From contig NZ_CP114288.1 in assembly GCF_027111335.1 (NCBI RefSeq), forward strand, positions 4,092,001 to 4,156,000: a stretch of 64,000 bases of DNA. Direction: 5' to 3'. Positions 1 to 8,815 of this stretch are shown piece after piece. The DNA is from Flavobacterium aquiphilum (lineage in GTDB: Bacteria; Bacteroidota; Bacteroidia; Flavobacteriales; Flavobacteriaceae). Both the position numbers and the translations under genes were made by a program. The notes beneath the pieces are model-generated. The model was not told the DNA's origin and ran no database searches. It saw nothing but the letters and a program-made list of their open reading frames with translations. Position 1 is the first letter of the stretch. Each line of letters starts with the position of its first letter.

Positions 1-746
1 GTTTTTTGGCTGCAAATATTACAAAATTTGCCGAAGGTGGTTACGTAACGCTTTTCATAGCTTTAATCCTTATTGGTGTGATGACGATTTGGTACAGAGC
101 CAAGCAAATTAACAAAACCTATACCAAAGTCGTAAAAATAGACGATTACAAAAAAGTATTAAGTGAATTAAGTGCCGATTTATCTATTCCAAAATATGCA
201 ACTCACTTGGTATATATGACAAATGCCAACCGCAGTGATGAAATAGAAGAAAAAGTAATGTTTTCCATCTTGCAAAAAAGACCAAAGAGAGCCGACATTT
301 ATTGGTTTGTTCACGTAAATATTTTATCAGAGCCTTATAAAACGGAATACAAAGTAAAAGAGATTCTTAAAGATGATTTATATCGAGTGGATTTCAACCT
401 TGGATTTAGGGAACCAACCAAAATAAACCTAATGTTCCGTGAAGTTATCAAAGACATGGTAAAAAATGGCGAGGTGGATATTACCAGCCGATACGAATCA
501 TTGAATAAAAACAATATTATTGGTGATTTCAAATTTGTTTTATCAGAGAAATTCTTGTCGAATGACAGCGATTTATTATGGCATGAAAAACTGATCATGA
601 ACTCTTATTTCTTGATCAAAAAACTAAGTTTATCTGAGGAAAGCGCCTTTGGACTAGACAGTAGTTCTGTAAAAATCGAAAAATTCCCAATGGTGTTACA
701 CCCGCCGGAAAACATTGAACTTACCAGAATTTTTGTCAAAAACTAA
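1..746 (+). CDS. kup: Kup-family potassium uptake transporter, 3' end only
   Basis: This is the C-terminal part of a K+:H+ symporter of the KUP/HAK family; the reading frame is already open at base 3, so the gene begins outside the window. The visible protein starts with the end of the transmembrane core (the AANITKFAEGGYVTLFIALI region, like the family's KF-hGG segment before the last helix). It continues with the WYRAKQI stretch where the membrane part ends, then about 210 residues of soluble cytoplasmic domain. The TTG at base 6 is an internal Leu codon, not a start. A strong terminator follows at 761-792. Identification rests on the family-typical last helix and the length of the cytoplasmic tail; I cannot see the pore helices. 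Confidence 0.8.
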   Translation, partial: FLAANITKFAEGGYVTLFIALILIGVMTIWYRAKQINKTYTKVVKIDDYKKVLSELSADLSIPKYATHLVYMTNANRSDEIEEKVMFSILQKRPKRADIYWFVHVNILSEPYKTEYKVKEILKDDLYRVDFNLGFREPTKINLMFREVIKDMVKNGEVDITSRYESLNKNNIIGDFKFVLSEKFLSNDSDLLWHEKLIMNSYFLIKKLSLSEESAFGLDSSSVKIEKFPMVLHPPENIELTRIFVKN

Positions 747-760
747 AACATACATCCATA

Positions 761-792
761 AAAACACTGTTTCAAAAGCAGTGTTTTTTTTT
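761..792 (+). terminator. Intrinsic terminator after kup
   Basis: AAAACACTG (761-769) pairs with CAGTGTTTT (779-787), with a 9-nt loop, followed by a run of T to about 792. It lies 15 bases after the kup stop. Confidence 0.85.
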
Positions 793-830
793 GATTAAAA
801 CATAAACCTAAGTTTTAATCAAGAATATAG

Positions 831-838
831 TACCTTTG
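831..838 (+). promoter_or_regulatory. TAnnTTTG -7 box of rsmB
   Basis: TACCTTTG matches the Bacteroidota sigma-A -7 consensus TAnnTTTG and lies 18 bases before the ATG at 856. No clear -33 TTG is visible at the expected distance. Confidence 0.6.
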
Positions 839-855
839 CATTTCAATTATTCAAA

Positions 856-2073
856 ATGAGATTACACAGAAATTTAGTTTATACTACCATTGACGCACTT
901 AATGCTATTTTCAACGAAGGAGAATATGCAGACAAAGTGGTGGCAAGATCCCTAAAAAAAGACAAACGTTGGGGAAGTTCCGATAGAAAATTTGTTGCAG
1001 AAACCATCTACGAAATTGTACGTTGGAAAAGATTATATGCAGAAATTGCAGAAGTAAAAGAACCTTATGACAGAGACAATCTTTGGAGAATATTTGCCGT
1101 ATGGGCAGTTCTAAGAGGATATCCTATACCGGATTGGAGACAATTAGAAGGTACTCCAGAGCGAAAAATAAAAGGCCGTTTTGACGAACTATCAAAAATA
1201 AGAGTATTCAAAGAGTCTATTCCGGACTGGATGGACGAATTGGGTGTGAAGGAATTAGGTGAGAAAGTTTGGTCAACCGAAATTGCAGCACAAAATCAAC
1301 CTGCAAAAGTAATTTTGAGAGTCAACACCCTTAAAACTACCAAAGAAAAACTAAGAGCTATTTTGATGGATTTAAACATCGAAACAGAGTTCTTAAAAGA
1401 CCAACCTGACGCATTAGTACTCAAAGAAAGAGCAAATGTTTTCCTGACAGATGCCTTCAAAGAAGGACTATTCGAAGTTCAGGATGCCAATTCTCAACTA
1501 GTTGCACATTTTCTTGACGTAAAACCAGGAATGAGAGTTGTGGACACTTGTGCGGGTGCGGGCGGAAAAACGTTGCATATCGCTTCTTTGATGGAAAACA
1601 AAGGACAATTGATCGCAATGGATTTATATGAAAGTAAATTAAAGCAATTAAAACTTAGAGCCAAAAGAGATAGTGTTTTCAATATTGAATATCGCATTAT
1701 TGATTCAACCAAAGTCATCAAAAAACTCCACGAAAAAGCAGACAGAGTACTGATTGACGCTCCTTGCAGCGGATTAGGAGTACTCAAAAGAAACCCGGAC
1801 TCTAAATGGAAACTACAACCGGAGTTCATTGACAACATTCGTAAAGTACAATCAGAAGTTTTGGAAAGTTATTCGAAAATCGTAAAACCAGGCGGTAAAT
1901 TAGTTTATGCTACCTGCTCTGTTTTACCTTCCGAAAATCAAGAACAAATTGCCCGTTTCTTAAAAACAGAAATTGGAAAGCAATTCAACTTAATAAAAGA
2001 TCAAAAACTATTAGCCTCAGAATCCGGTTTTGATGGTTTTTACATGGCACTATTGGAAAGAAAAGCAAATTAA
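856..2073 (+). CDS. rsmB: RsmB/NOP2-type 16S rRNA (cytosine-5)-methyltransferase
   Basis: SAM-dependent RNA m5C methyltransferase of the RsmB/NSUN (NOL1/NOP2/Sun) family, predicted to methylate a cytosine in rRNA. The protein has 405 residues. About 145 N-terminal residues form the helical substrate-binding region. A Rossmann domain follows, with SAM motif I VVDTCAGAGGKT near residues 227-239. The two family cysteines are both present: C304 in DAPCSGLG (release of the methylated product) and C354 in YATCS (the catalytic nucleophile). The ATG at 856 is supported by the TAnnTTTG box 18 bases upstream. The gene is monocistronic, converges on rho, and ends before a strong hairpin terminator. The exact target base cannot be read from the sequence; RsmF-like activity is the alternative. 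Confidence 0.85.
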   Translation: MRLHRNLVYTTIDALNAIFNEGEYADKVVARSLKKDKRWGSSDRKFVAETIYEIVRWKRLYAEIAEVKEPYDRDNLWRIFAVWAVLRGYPIPDWRQLEGTPERKIKGRFDELSKIRVFKESIPDWMDELGVKELGEKVWSTEIAAQNQPAKVILRVNTLKTTKEKLRAILMDLNIETEFLKDQPDALVLKERANVFLTDAFKEGLFEVQDANSQLVAHFLDVKPGMRVVDTCAGAGGKTLHIASLMENKGQLIAMDLYESKLKQLKLRAKRDSVFNIEYRIIDSTKVIKKLHEKADRVLIDAPCSGLGVLKRNPDSKWKLQPEFIDNIRKVQSEVLESYSKIVKPGGKLVYATCSVLPSENQEQIARFLKTEIGKQFNLIKDQKLLASESGFDGFYMALLERKAN

Positions 2074-2100
2074 CATTCAGAATGCAATGTAGTTAACATA

Positions 2101-2129
2101 AAAAAGTCCTCGAAATCGAGGACTTTTTT
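2101..2129. terminator. Bidirectional terminator between rsmB and rho
   Basis: AAAAAGTCCTCG (2101-2112), loop AAAT, CGAGGACTTTTT (2117-2128): a perfect 12-bp stem with A-run and T-run arms. It can stop transcription from either side of this convergent gap. Confidence 0.85.
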
Positions 2130-2151
2130 ATGTAATATATATTTGATAATT

Positions 2152-2179
2152 GTAGAGAAGCACTGCAGTGCTTCTCTAC
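2152..2179. repeat. 28-bp perfect palindrome, dispersed repeat copy 1
   Basis: Two 14-base arms, GTAGAGAAGCACTG and CAGTGCTTCTCTAC, meet with no spacer. A diverged copy of the same 28-base unit lies at 12447-12474. Both copies sit just after the 3' end of a gene. Confidence 0.8.
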
Positions 2180-2194
2180 CCACAATATGCAGCA

Positions 2195-4093
2195 TTAATC
2201 ATTCATTGAAATCAAAAATTCGTCGTTGTTTTTAGTTTTCTTAAAACGATCATTGATAAAATCCATTGCTTCAACCGGATTCATATCCGATAGATATTTA
2301 CGCATAATCCACATTCTCTGTAATGTATTTTGATCCAACAATAAATCATCACGTCTTGTGCTGGATGACGTTAAATCGATAGCAGGGAAGATACGTTTGT
2401 TTGCAATTTTTCTATCCAACTGCAACTCCATATTACCAGTTCCTTTGAATTCCTCAAAGATAACCTCATCCATTTTAGATCCTGTTTCAGTCAAAGCAGT
2501 TGCAATGATACTTAAAGATCCTCCATTTTCAACATTACGGGCGGCACCAAAGAAACGTTTTGGCTTTTGCAAAGCATTGGCATCAACACCTCCACTTAAA
2601 ACCTTTCCGGAAGCTGGTTGCACTGTATTATATGCACGTGCCAAACGAGTAATCGAATCCAATAAAACAACTACATCATGACCACATTCGACCAATCTTT
2701 TTGATTTTTCCAAAACGATGTTGGCAATCTTAACATGCTCTTGTGGTTCTCTATCAAACGTTGAAGCAATTACTTCTCCACGCACACTTCGCTGCATATC
2801 TGTAACCTCTTCAGGACGCTCATCAATAAGTAATACTATTAAATATATTTCAGGGTGATTGGCAGCAATAGCATTTGCAATTTCTTTCAAAAGCATTGTC
2901 TTACCGGTTTTAGGCTGCGCTACAATCATACCACGTTGCCCTTTACCTATTGGAGAAAACAAATCGATAATTCGTGTCGAAATCGTACTTTGCTTTTCGG
3001 CTAATCTAAACTTTTCAGAAGGAAAAACAGGCGTCAAATGTTCGAAAGAAACCCTATCACGAACTACTTGAGGGTCATGACCATTGATTTTTAAAACACG
3101 TACTAACGGAAAAAACTTCTCTCCCTCTTTTGGCGGACGAACTACCCCTTTTACGGTGTCTCCGGTTTTTAAACCAAACAAACGCACTTGAGAAGTCGAT
3201 AAATAAATATCATCTGGAGAAGCCAAATAATTATAATCCGAAGAACGTAAAAAACCATAACCATCAGGCATCATTTCAAGAACACCTTCACTTTCTATAA
3301 TACCGTCAAATTCAAAATCGGCATCTTTGAAATTGCTTTTTTTGTTTTTGAAATTCGGATTCGGATTCTGATTTGGGTTTTGGTTTTGATTCTGGTTTTG
3401 GTTGGGATTTTGATTGTTCCCATTTTGGTTAGAATTCCCGTTCTGGTTTGGATTAAGCTTATTATTCGGGTTTTGTCCTTTTTTATTTTGTTGATTTACT
3501 TCGTCAGTTCGCTTTCGATCAAGTGGATTTATTTTCTTTTCAGGAACAGGATTTTCACCTTTTTCCTCTACTACTTCCGAATTAGATTCCGATTGTATTT
3601 CAGTCGGAATTTCTTCAACAACTGCAACCGTTTCCTTCAAAGCTTCTTTTTCTCTTTGTAAAGCCATCTTTTTCTCGTAAGCAGATTTATTGAACTTAAC
3701 TGCTTTTACCTCCTTTTTAGGCTGCGCTTCCGCCACTGATTGAATTTCAGTTTCTTTCGGCAAATTAGCTTCTGTTACAACATCTTCTTTCTTCTCTGAA
3801 GCAATAACTACCTCTGGCGTTTCCTTTTTCTCTTCAGCTTCAAACAAATTTGGAGCTTCCTTTTTGGGAGTAACCACCTTTTTTTCTGCTACGATCCTTG
3901 CCCTTTTTGGCTTTTTTTCTTCTGCCGATTTTTCAATAACAGGTTCAACAACAGCAGTTGTAGCTTGATGATCTAAAATAAGATTAATTAAATTATCTTT
4001 TTTTACACCGGTAAATTTTATGGTTTTAGCCTTTTTAGCTATTTCTTGAAGCTCAGCAAGCTTCATTTCTTTTAATACAGAAATATCAAACAT
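2195..4093 (-). CDS. rho: Transcription termination factor Rho with long Asn/Gln-rich insertion
   Basis: Hexameric RNA-dependent ATPase that ends transcription of untranslated RNA. Residues 1-45 form the Rho N-terminal helical domain ([20 protein letters not shown]). Residues of about 46-250 are an inserted, probably disordered region: first Lys/Glu-rich, then a run of NQ/NP repeats near residues 200-245. The cold-shock RNA-binding domain follows at about 260-340, and the RecA-like ATPase has its P-loop QPKTGKT near residue 395 and the [11 protein letters not shown]alker B region. At 632 residues it is about 200 longer than E. coli Rho, as expected for Bacteroidota. The leader up to the divergent gene is about 180 bases; a minus-strand TAnnTTTG match (TATCTTTG) lies at 4270-4277. 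Confidence 0.95.
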   Translation of the reverse strand: MFDISVLKEMKLAELQEIAKKAKTIKFTGVKKDNLINLILDHQATTAVVEPVIEKSAEEKKPKRARIVAEKKVVTPKKEAPNLFEAEEKKETPEVVIASEKKEDVVTEANLPKETEIQSVAEAQPKKEVKAVKFNKSAYEKKMALQREKEALKETVAVVEEIPTEIQSESNSEVVEEKGENPVPEKKINPLDRKRTDEVNQQNKKGQNPNNKLNPNQNGNSNQNGNNQNPNQNQNQNQNPNQNPNPNFKNKKSNFKDADFEFDGIIESEGVLEMMPDGYGFLRSSDYNYLASPDDIYLSTSQVRLFGLKTGDTVKGVVRPPKEGEKFFPLVRVLKINGHDPQVVRDRVSFEHLTPVFPSEKFRLAEKQSTISTRIIDLFSPIGKGQRGMIVAQPKTGKTMLLKEIANAIAANHPEIYLIVLLIDERPEEVTDMQRSVRGEVIASTFDREPQEHVKIANIVLEKSKRLVECGHDVVVLLDSITRLARAYNTVQPASGKVLSGGVDANALQKPKRFFGAARNVENGGSLSIIATALTETGSKMDEVIFEEFKGTGNMELQLDRKIANKRIFPAIDLTSSSTRRDDLLLDQNTLQRMWIMRKYLSDMNPVEAMDFINDRFKKTKNNDEFLISMND

Positions 4094-4251
4094 GAATATT
4101 CTATGTGTTTAATTAATTTAGGAAATAATGCAAAAGATTTTTTAGGTAGTATCTTATTTTTAACGGCCCGCAGTATGAAGTGCTTACGGAATTGTTATGC
4201 AATAATACAAATAAAATTTATCATACAATAGTATTTATAAAAAAGAAAATA

Positions 4252-4259
4252 TATTTTTG
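4252..4259 (+). promoter_or_regulatory. TAnnTTTG -7 box of the DUF4293 gene
   Basis: TATTTTTG lies 17 bases before the ATG at 4277. A minus-strand match at 4270-4277 (TATCTTTG read on the minus strand) could serve the divergent rho gene. Confidence 0.5.
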
Positions 4260-4276
4260 TACGACAATACAAAGAT

Positions 4277-4690
4277 ATGATACAACGTATTCAAACTATA
4301 TATTTATTTCTTGCCTTTTTGATGGTAGGTATTTTACCATTTGTTTTCCCACTTTGGACTTTGAGTGATGGCAAAGATTATTATTTCATGCAAAATCAAT
4401 TTTATGTAATATTGTTTGGACTTAGTGCAGCCGTAACCATTTACAGTATAATTTCATATAAAAAAAGACAAACTCAATTTGTTGCCAACAGATTGAATAT
4501 CGTATTAAATTTGATTTTATTAGGATTGTTTGTTTATCATTCACTAAATTTATCTGGAGAAGCACCTGTTGTTTCTGAGAAAGGTATTGGGATGTTCCTA
4601 CCTATCTTGACAATCGTTTTATTAGTTTTAGCTAATAAAGGGATCAAGAAGGATGAAGATCTTGTAAAATCTGTGGATCGATTGAGATAG
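4277..4690 (+). CDS. DUF4293 family integral membrane protein
   Basis: A 137-residue membrane protein of unknown function with four predicted transmembrane helices (about 5-27, 45-62, 75-93 and 103-120) and a short charged C-terminus. The MIQRIQTIYLFLAF start and QNQFYVILFGLSA region resemble DUF4293, a family of Bacteroidota proteins I recall being encoded next to rho. It is divergent from rho and monocistronic, with its own TAnnTTTG box and a terminator directly behind. An in-frame start further upstream is unlikely because the -7 box lies at 4252-4259. Confidence 0.75.
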   Translation: MIQRIQTIYLFLAFLMVGILPFVFPLWTLSDGKDYYFMQNQFYVILFGLSAAVTIYSIISYKKRQTQFVANRLNIVLNLILLGLFVYHSLNLSGEAPVVSEKGIGMFLPILTIVLLVLANKGIKKDEDLVKSVDRLR

Positions 4691-4726
4691 CCCTATAAAA
4701 TTTAATTTATTAATGTGCGAAGAAAT

Positions 4727-4753
4727 CCCGAACGTAACTGTTCGGGTTTTTTT
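4727..4753 (+). terminator. Intrinsic terminator after the DUF4293 gene
   Basis: CCCGAAC (4727-4733), loop GTAACT, GTTCGGG (4740-4746), then seven T residues. Confidence 0.9.
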
Positions 4754-4813
4754 ATTTAAAAAAATAATTTTATTTATTTAAACAAATAGCATATATTAAG
4801 TTCCTTTTTTTCA

Positions 4814-4821
4814 TAAATTTG
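4814..4821 (+). promoter_or_regulatory. TAnnTTTG -7 box of the response regulator gene
   Basis: TAAATTTG overlaps the in-frame TTG at 4819, so that TTG is promoter sequence rather than a start codon. This places translation start at the ATG at 4840. Confidence 0.6.
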
Positions 4822-4839
4822 GATACAGTAATTCATAAT

Positions 4840-5502
4840 ATGACACAGAATATAAGAATCCATCTTGCAGATGATCATCAGTTAATTATCCACGGAATCC
4901 AAACTCTGCTTAATACAATATCCAATTTTGAAGTTGTTGGTTTTTCACTCAACGGGAAAACTATTTTTGAGGATGTTAAAAAAAACAATGCCGATATTCT
5001 CGTATTAGACATCAGTATGCCTGAGAAAGACGGAATTGAAGTTGTTAAAGAATTTGCCGAAAAAGGCTTTCCCTGCAAAGTAATCATACTTTCCAGTTAT
5101 GATGATTTAAAACTAATTAAAGAAATAATGGATCTGGGCGTTAGCGGATATCTGACCAAACAATCCGCTGGCAACAATATCATTGAAGCAGTATATGCTG
5201 TTGCTAATGGTGAGGAATATTTTTGCGAATCGATTAGAGAGAAAATCTTCAGTAATGCAACCAAAAACAATCCAAAACTAAACACTTATAAACCTAATAT
5301 AAATCCCTTATTGACTGAACGCGAAATAGAAATCATCATATTGATTGCTTTGGAATACAGCGGTAAAGAAATAAGTGAGCAGCTTTTTATTAGCACCAAT
5401 ACTGTTGAAACTCACAGAAAAAACATTATGAAAAAATTAAAAGCTAAAAACACTATTGGTATTGTTAAATATGCCATGAATAATCATTTGATCATATCAT
5501 AA
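4840..5502 (+). CDS. NarL/FixJ (LuxR-type) response regulator
   Basis: A 220-residue two-component regulator. The receiver domain spans about residues 5-125 with the acidic pair D11/D12 and the predicted phospho-acceptor D57 in LVLDISMPEKDG; the conserved Lys of the receiver lies in GYLTKQSAG. A LuxR-type DNA-binding domain occupies about 150-215 (LTEREIEIIILIA, then ISTNTVETHRKNIMKKL). It lies 51 bases upstream of a membrane histidine kinase with a HisKA_3-type core, which is the usual partner class for NarL-type regulators, so the two are very probably a cognate pair in one operon. The start is set at the ATG at 4840 because the upstream TTG lies inside a -7 box. The regulated genes cannot be inferred. 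Confidence 0.85.
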   Translation: MTQNIRIHLADDHQLIIHGIQTLLNTISNFEVVGFSLNGKTIFEDVKKNNADILVLDISMPEKDGIEVVKEFAEKGFPCKVIILSSYDDLKLIKEIMDLGVSGYLTKQSAGNNIIEAVYAVANGEEYFCESIREKIFSNATKNNPKLNTYKPNINPLLTEREIEIIILIALEYSGKEISEQLFISTNTVETHRKNIMKKLKAKNTIGIVKYAMNNHLIIS

Positions 5503-5553
5503 TCTAAATATCCCAAACACACTCACCATTATTACCAATTGTCCCAATCGCTT

Positions 5554-7248
5554 ATGCACAAAACTACGTTTCGACTATTATTGTTTTTTCTGTTTCTAAT
5601 CAATTTTAGCCAAAACTCATTTGCGCAAAAGAAAACACTTTCGCAAAGTGAGATCATCAACCTCCTAAAAGATGCAAGAACAAACAGAATAACAGGTGAT
5701 TATGAAAAATCACTATTGAAATCTAGAGTCGCATTAGAACATTCAATCAAAAACAAAAGCAACGATTTAATTGCCAATTCTTACTTAGTCATCGCTTCAA
5801 ATTTTGACGAACTAACTGAGCCTTTAAAAGCATTACATTATTATAATTTAGGACTTTACTACGTCAAAAAAACAAATAACAACACCCTAAAAAACAAATA
5901 CTACAACAACTTAGGCAACATTTATTGTTTTGACAAAAGACAATACAACAAAGGAATATATTACTACAAAAAATCATTAGAACACAGTCAAAAAGTTCTG
6001 GACAGAAAACAAATATTCCTCACAAAACTCAATATTACCTGGGCCTATTTTGACATCGAAAAGTTCAAAGAAGGTTTTCCTTATTTGGAATACATCAATA
6101 AATATCAATCCATTGATGGCGGGGAATCTACAATTGTGGCTTTAAATATGCTTAACGGCATGTACTACAGCTCAATCAATAACATAAAGAAAGCTAAGGA
6201 TTCTTTTGAAAAAGCTATTGTATTTGGAACTGTTGGAAATGAAAAATCCGATCTATCCTTCACTTATCTAGAATATTCAAAATTCTTAAACAAAATCAAT
6301 CAACCGCAAAAAGCCTACAACAGCCTGATTTCATACTACAAAATCACAAACGAACTGAATATTGAAGAAAAATTAGTCAAAGCCAATGTTATAGGTGTCA
6401 ATCTCGAAATTGACCACTATAAAAGGGAAATTGACAAGATTGAAACAAATTATAAACTAAAACAAAACAAACTCATCGAAGAGCAATCCAGGAACAAGAA
6501 AATCGCTATTATCGTACTTTTTCTCTTAATCTGCATAATTATTTTCTTCTACTTTTTCGTTCAAAACATTCGTTTGAAACAAAAAAACAGGCTCAAAGAT
6601 ATTCAAAGCCGAATCCAAGAAAACATCATCAATGCCTCTATTAATGGACAGGAATTAGAGCGAAAAAAAATCGCTTCGTTTCTGCATGACAACATTAGTT
6701 CCTTGCTTTCATCTGCTGGCTTGCATCTAAATGTTTATACTTCGATCAATAAAGCTCAACCCCAAGAAATCAACAAAACAAAAGAAATACTTGAAGAAGC
6801 TCACAACCAAATCCGAAACCTTTCACACGAACTGATGCCTACTCTATTGGTTCGATTTGGACTACTTTATGCATTGGAAGACCTTTGCGAAAAAACATCA
6901 AACTCTAAAATTAATATTGCCTTCAACTCAAACATCGCAATCAAAAAAAGGTACAACGAGGATTTTGAAATGAAACTCTATTTCATCATTGCCGAATTGC
7001 TAAACAATATCATAAAACACAGTGATGCAAATTCTGCCAATATTATGATTAATGAAATAGAAAACATATTATCTATAGATGTTAGCGATGACGGAAAAGG
7101 CTTCATAGACAACAAACTGGAAACTAACGAAGGATTCGGTATTAACCAAATCCGTGCCCGAATCAACAACATGAAAGGAGAATTCAGCATCAATTCCGTA
7201 CTGAACAGAGGAACTTCGATAAGCCTAATAATCCCTATTGCTTATTAA
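5554..7248 (+). CDS. TPR-containing sensor histidine kinase (HisKA_3/HATPase_c)
   Basis: The predicted cognate kinase of the preceding NarL-type regulator. From the ATG at 5554 the protein has 564 residues: a signal peptide (about 1-25, ending NSFAQ), a periplasmic region with tetratricopeptide-like helical repeats (about 30-290, for example the KALHYYNLGLYYVKK and YYNNLGNIYCF units), a coiled stretch, one transmembrane helix (about 316-336), then the HisKA_3 dimerisation box with the predicted phospho-acceptor H378 in IASFLHDNIS. The HATPase_c domain has its N box ELLNNIIKHS, a DDGKGF G1 box and GFGINQIRARI. An in-frame TTG 15 bases upstream is possible, but the ATG begins the signal peptide well. 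The stop lies 3 bases from the stop of the convergent phosphoesterase. The signal sensed is unknown. Confidence 0.85.
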   Translation: MHKTTFRLLLFFLFLINFSQNSFAQKKTLSQSEIINLLKDARTNRITGDYEKSLLKSRVALEHSIKNKSNDLIANSYLVIASNFDELTEPLKALHYYNLGLYYVKKTNNNTLKNKYYNNLGNIYCFDKRQYNKGIYYYKKSLEHSQKVLDRKQIFLTKLNITWAYFDIEKFKEGFPYLEYINKYQSIDGGESTIVALNMLNGMYYSSINNIKKAKDSFEKAIVFGTVGNEKSDLSFTYLEYSKFLNKINQPQKAYNSLISYYKITNELNIEEKLVKANVIGVNLEIDHYKREIDKIETNYKLKQNKLIEEQSRNKKIAIIVLFLLICIIIFFYFFVQNIRLKQKNRLKDIQSRIQENIINASINGQELERKKIASFLHDNISSLLSSAGLHLNVYTSINKAQPQEINKTKEILEEAHNQIRNLSHELMPTLLVRFGLLYALEDLCEKTSNSKINIAFNSNIAIKKRYNEDFEMKLYFIIAELLNNIIKHSDANSANIMINEIENILSIDVSDDGKGFIDNKLETNEGFGINQIRARINNMKGEFSINSVLNRGTSISLIIPIAY

Positions 7249-7251
7249 CTT

Positions 7252-7749
7252 CTAAACTTTTTTGTCAATCTCAATAATTTCAAGGTTTTTTATCACCTCG
7301 CCATCAATCACAAAACGAAGCATCGTCCGCACCTGATGAAAACCGCTTTTTCCGGCTGCACCCGGATTCATGTGCAACAGATTATTCTTTTTATCAAAAA
7401 TCACTTTTAAAATATGCGAATGTCCGCATATAAACAATTTCGGTGGATTCGTTTCCATTTCGGCCTTCAAAGCCGGATTGTATTTTCCCGGATAACCGCC
7501 AATATGGGTAATCCAAACATCAACACCTTCGCAAAAAAAACGATTGTGCAACGGAAACTCCAAACGTGCTTGGGCATTATCAATATTACCATACACACAA
7601 CGCAGCGGTTTCAGCTTTTTTATAGTATCGGTAACTATTAAATCGCCAATATCGCCCGCATGCCAAACCTCATCGGCCTGTGCAACGTATTTTAAAATCG
7701 TATCATCAATATGGCTATGTGTATCCGAAAGGAGAAGAATTTTTTTCAT
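7252..7749 (-). CDS. YfcE/MJ0936-type metallophosphoesterase
   Basis: A compact calcineurin-like phosphodiesterase of 165 residues. All metal-binding motifs of the family are present in order: SDTHSH near residue 8, HAGDIGD near 35, GNID near 55, ITHIGG near 81 and CGHSH near 112. Family members hydrolyse phosphodiesters with Mn2+ or similar ions; the natural substrate is usually unknown. The gene converges on the histidine kinase with a 3-base gap and has a dispersed repeat element just upstream of its start. It could also be called a YfcE family phosphodiesterase. Confidence 0.85.
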   Translation of the reverse strand: MKKILLLSDTHSHIDDTILKYVAQADEVWHAGDIGDLIVTDTIKKLKPLRCVYGNIDNAQARLEFPLHNRFFCEGVDVWITHIGGYPGKYNPALKAEMETNPPKLFICGHSHILKVIFDKKNNLLHMNPGAAGKSGFHQVRTMLRFVIDGEVIKNLEIIEIDKKV

Positions 7750-7764
7750 ATTTTTTTGGAGCTA

Positions 7765-7834
7765 TTTCCCGCTATCCGTTACAATCTTGCAAACCGAACC
7801 CCGGTTTACAAGGATTTCCACTACTATCGGGGCT
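7765..7834 (-). repeat. Dispersed hairpin repeat, copy B (minus orientation)
   Basis: Read on the minus strand it begins TAGCCCCGATAGTAGTGGAA and ends in AACGGATAGCGGGAA, with a different hairpin between the ends (TTGTAAACCG / CGGTTTGCAA). The ends match copy A at 10700-10775 almost base for base while the core differs. Confidence 0.8.
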
Positions 7835-7902
7835 AGAGGTAATCAGCAAAAATAGACATTCTGCTTTTAAATAAAAAACATCCAGACAAGACACATTCTT
7901 TG

Positions 7903-7910
7903 TAAATTTG
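7903..7910 (+). promoter_or_regulatory. TAnnTTTG -7 box of truA
   Basis: TAAATTTG lies 53 bases before the TTG start of truA and just after the dispersed repeat. Confidence 0.5.
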
Positions 7911-7963
7911 CAACACCAGATTCAAAAAATGAATTCTGAAATCTAAAAATCTACAATTCGACC

Positions 7964-8698
7964 TTGAGATATTTTATAAAACTAGCATACAACGGAACCC
8001 TCTATAATGGTTGGCAAATCCAGCCAAACGCTCCCTCTGTTCAGGAAACTATGAACAAAGCATTTTCGATTATTCTTAGCTCTCCAATTAATCTCATGGG
8101 CGCGGGAAGAACGGACACCGGAGTTCATGCTAGAGAAATGTATGCTCATTTTGATTTGGATAAAACGTTTGACATTCCAAGTACAATCCACAAACTCAAT
8201 TCTTTTTTACCAAAAGACATTGTGATATACGATATTTTCGAAGTTTCGGATGAAGCGCATACCCGTTTTGATGCCACAAAAAGAACATACGAATACCACA
8301 TCAATACTTTTAAAAACGCATTTCTTCAGGAGCAAAGTTGGTATTTCCATCAAAAATTGGATTTGGATTTAATGAACGAAGCAGCAAAATCACTGTTAAA
8401 ACATACCGATTTTCAATGTTTCTCCAAAGTGAACACCGATGTAAATACTTTTGATTGCGAAATTTTTGAAGCTTATTGGATAAAGGAAAACGGAAAACTA
8501 ATTTTCACTATTTCGGCCAATCGTTTTTTACGGAATATGGTTCGCTCCATCGTAGGAACCTTAATCAACATTGGCTTGCACAAAATCACTTTAGATGATT
8601 TAGAAACAATCATCAAAAGTAAAAACAGAGAAAAAGCCGGATTTTCGGTTCCGGCGCATGGTTTATATTTGACCAAAATCGAATACGATTATTTATAG
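7964..8698 (+). CDS. truA: tRNA pseudouridine(38-40) synthase TruA
   Basis: Isomerises uridines at positions 38-40 of the tRNA anticodon arm to pseudouridine. The protein has 244 residues, close to the family norm. The catalytic aspartate is D51 in GAGRTDTGVHA, and the family motifs FDATKRTYEYHI, FLRNMVRSIVGTLI and AGFSVPAHGLYL are intact. Translation appears to start at a TTG (7964), because the protein begins directly with the conserved RYFIKLAYNGTLYNGWQ strand and no in-frame ATG precedes it. A gap of 117 bases without a recognisable gene separates it from the ABC transporter that follows. Confidence 0.93.
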   Translation: MRYFIKLAYNGTLYNGWQIQPNAPSVQETMNKAFSIILSSPINLMGAGRTDTGVHAREMYAHFDLDKTFDIPSTIHKLNSFLPKDIVIYDIFEVSDEAHTRFDATKRTYEYHINTFKNAFLQEQSWYFHQKLDLDLMNEAAKSLLKHTDFQCFSKVNTDVNTFDCEIFEAYWIKENGKLIFTISANRFLRNMVRSIVGTLINIGLHKITLDDLETIIKSKNREKAGFSVPAHGLYLTKIEYDYL

Positions 8699-8815
8699 AC
8701 AAAGAGAAAAGAATATAGAACATAGAAAAAAGAGACAAAATTCAAGACAGATGGAGATTTAGGTTTTGAAATTGAAATTGATAAAAACATCAGGATAAAA
8801 TCCTAAAAACAATAA

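Noticed and set aside
3380..3661. Plus-strand open frame of 93 codons opposite rho
   Set aside because: It is the mirror of the NQ-rich low-complexity part of rho and gives a repetitive hydrophobic peptide with no sign of selection.
4180..4368. 62-codon plus-strand frame before the DUF4293 gene
   Set aside because: It overlaps the DUF4293 start and its promoter box, has low-complexity composition, and has no family likeness.
4819..4839. TTG start seven codons upstream of the response regulator ATG
   Set aside because: The TTG is part of a TAAATTTG -7 box at 4814-4821, so it should not be transcribed as coding sequence.
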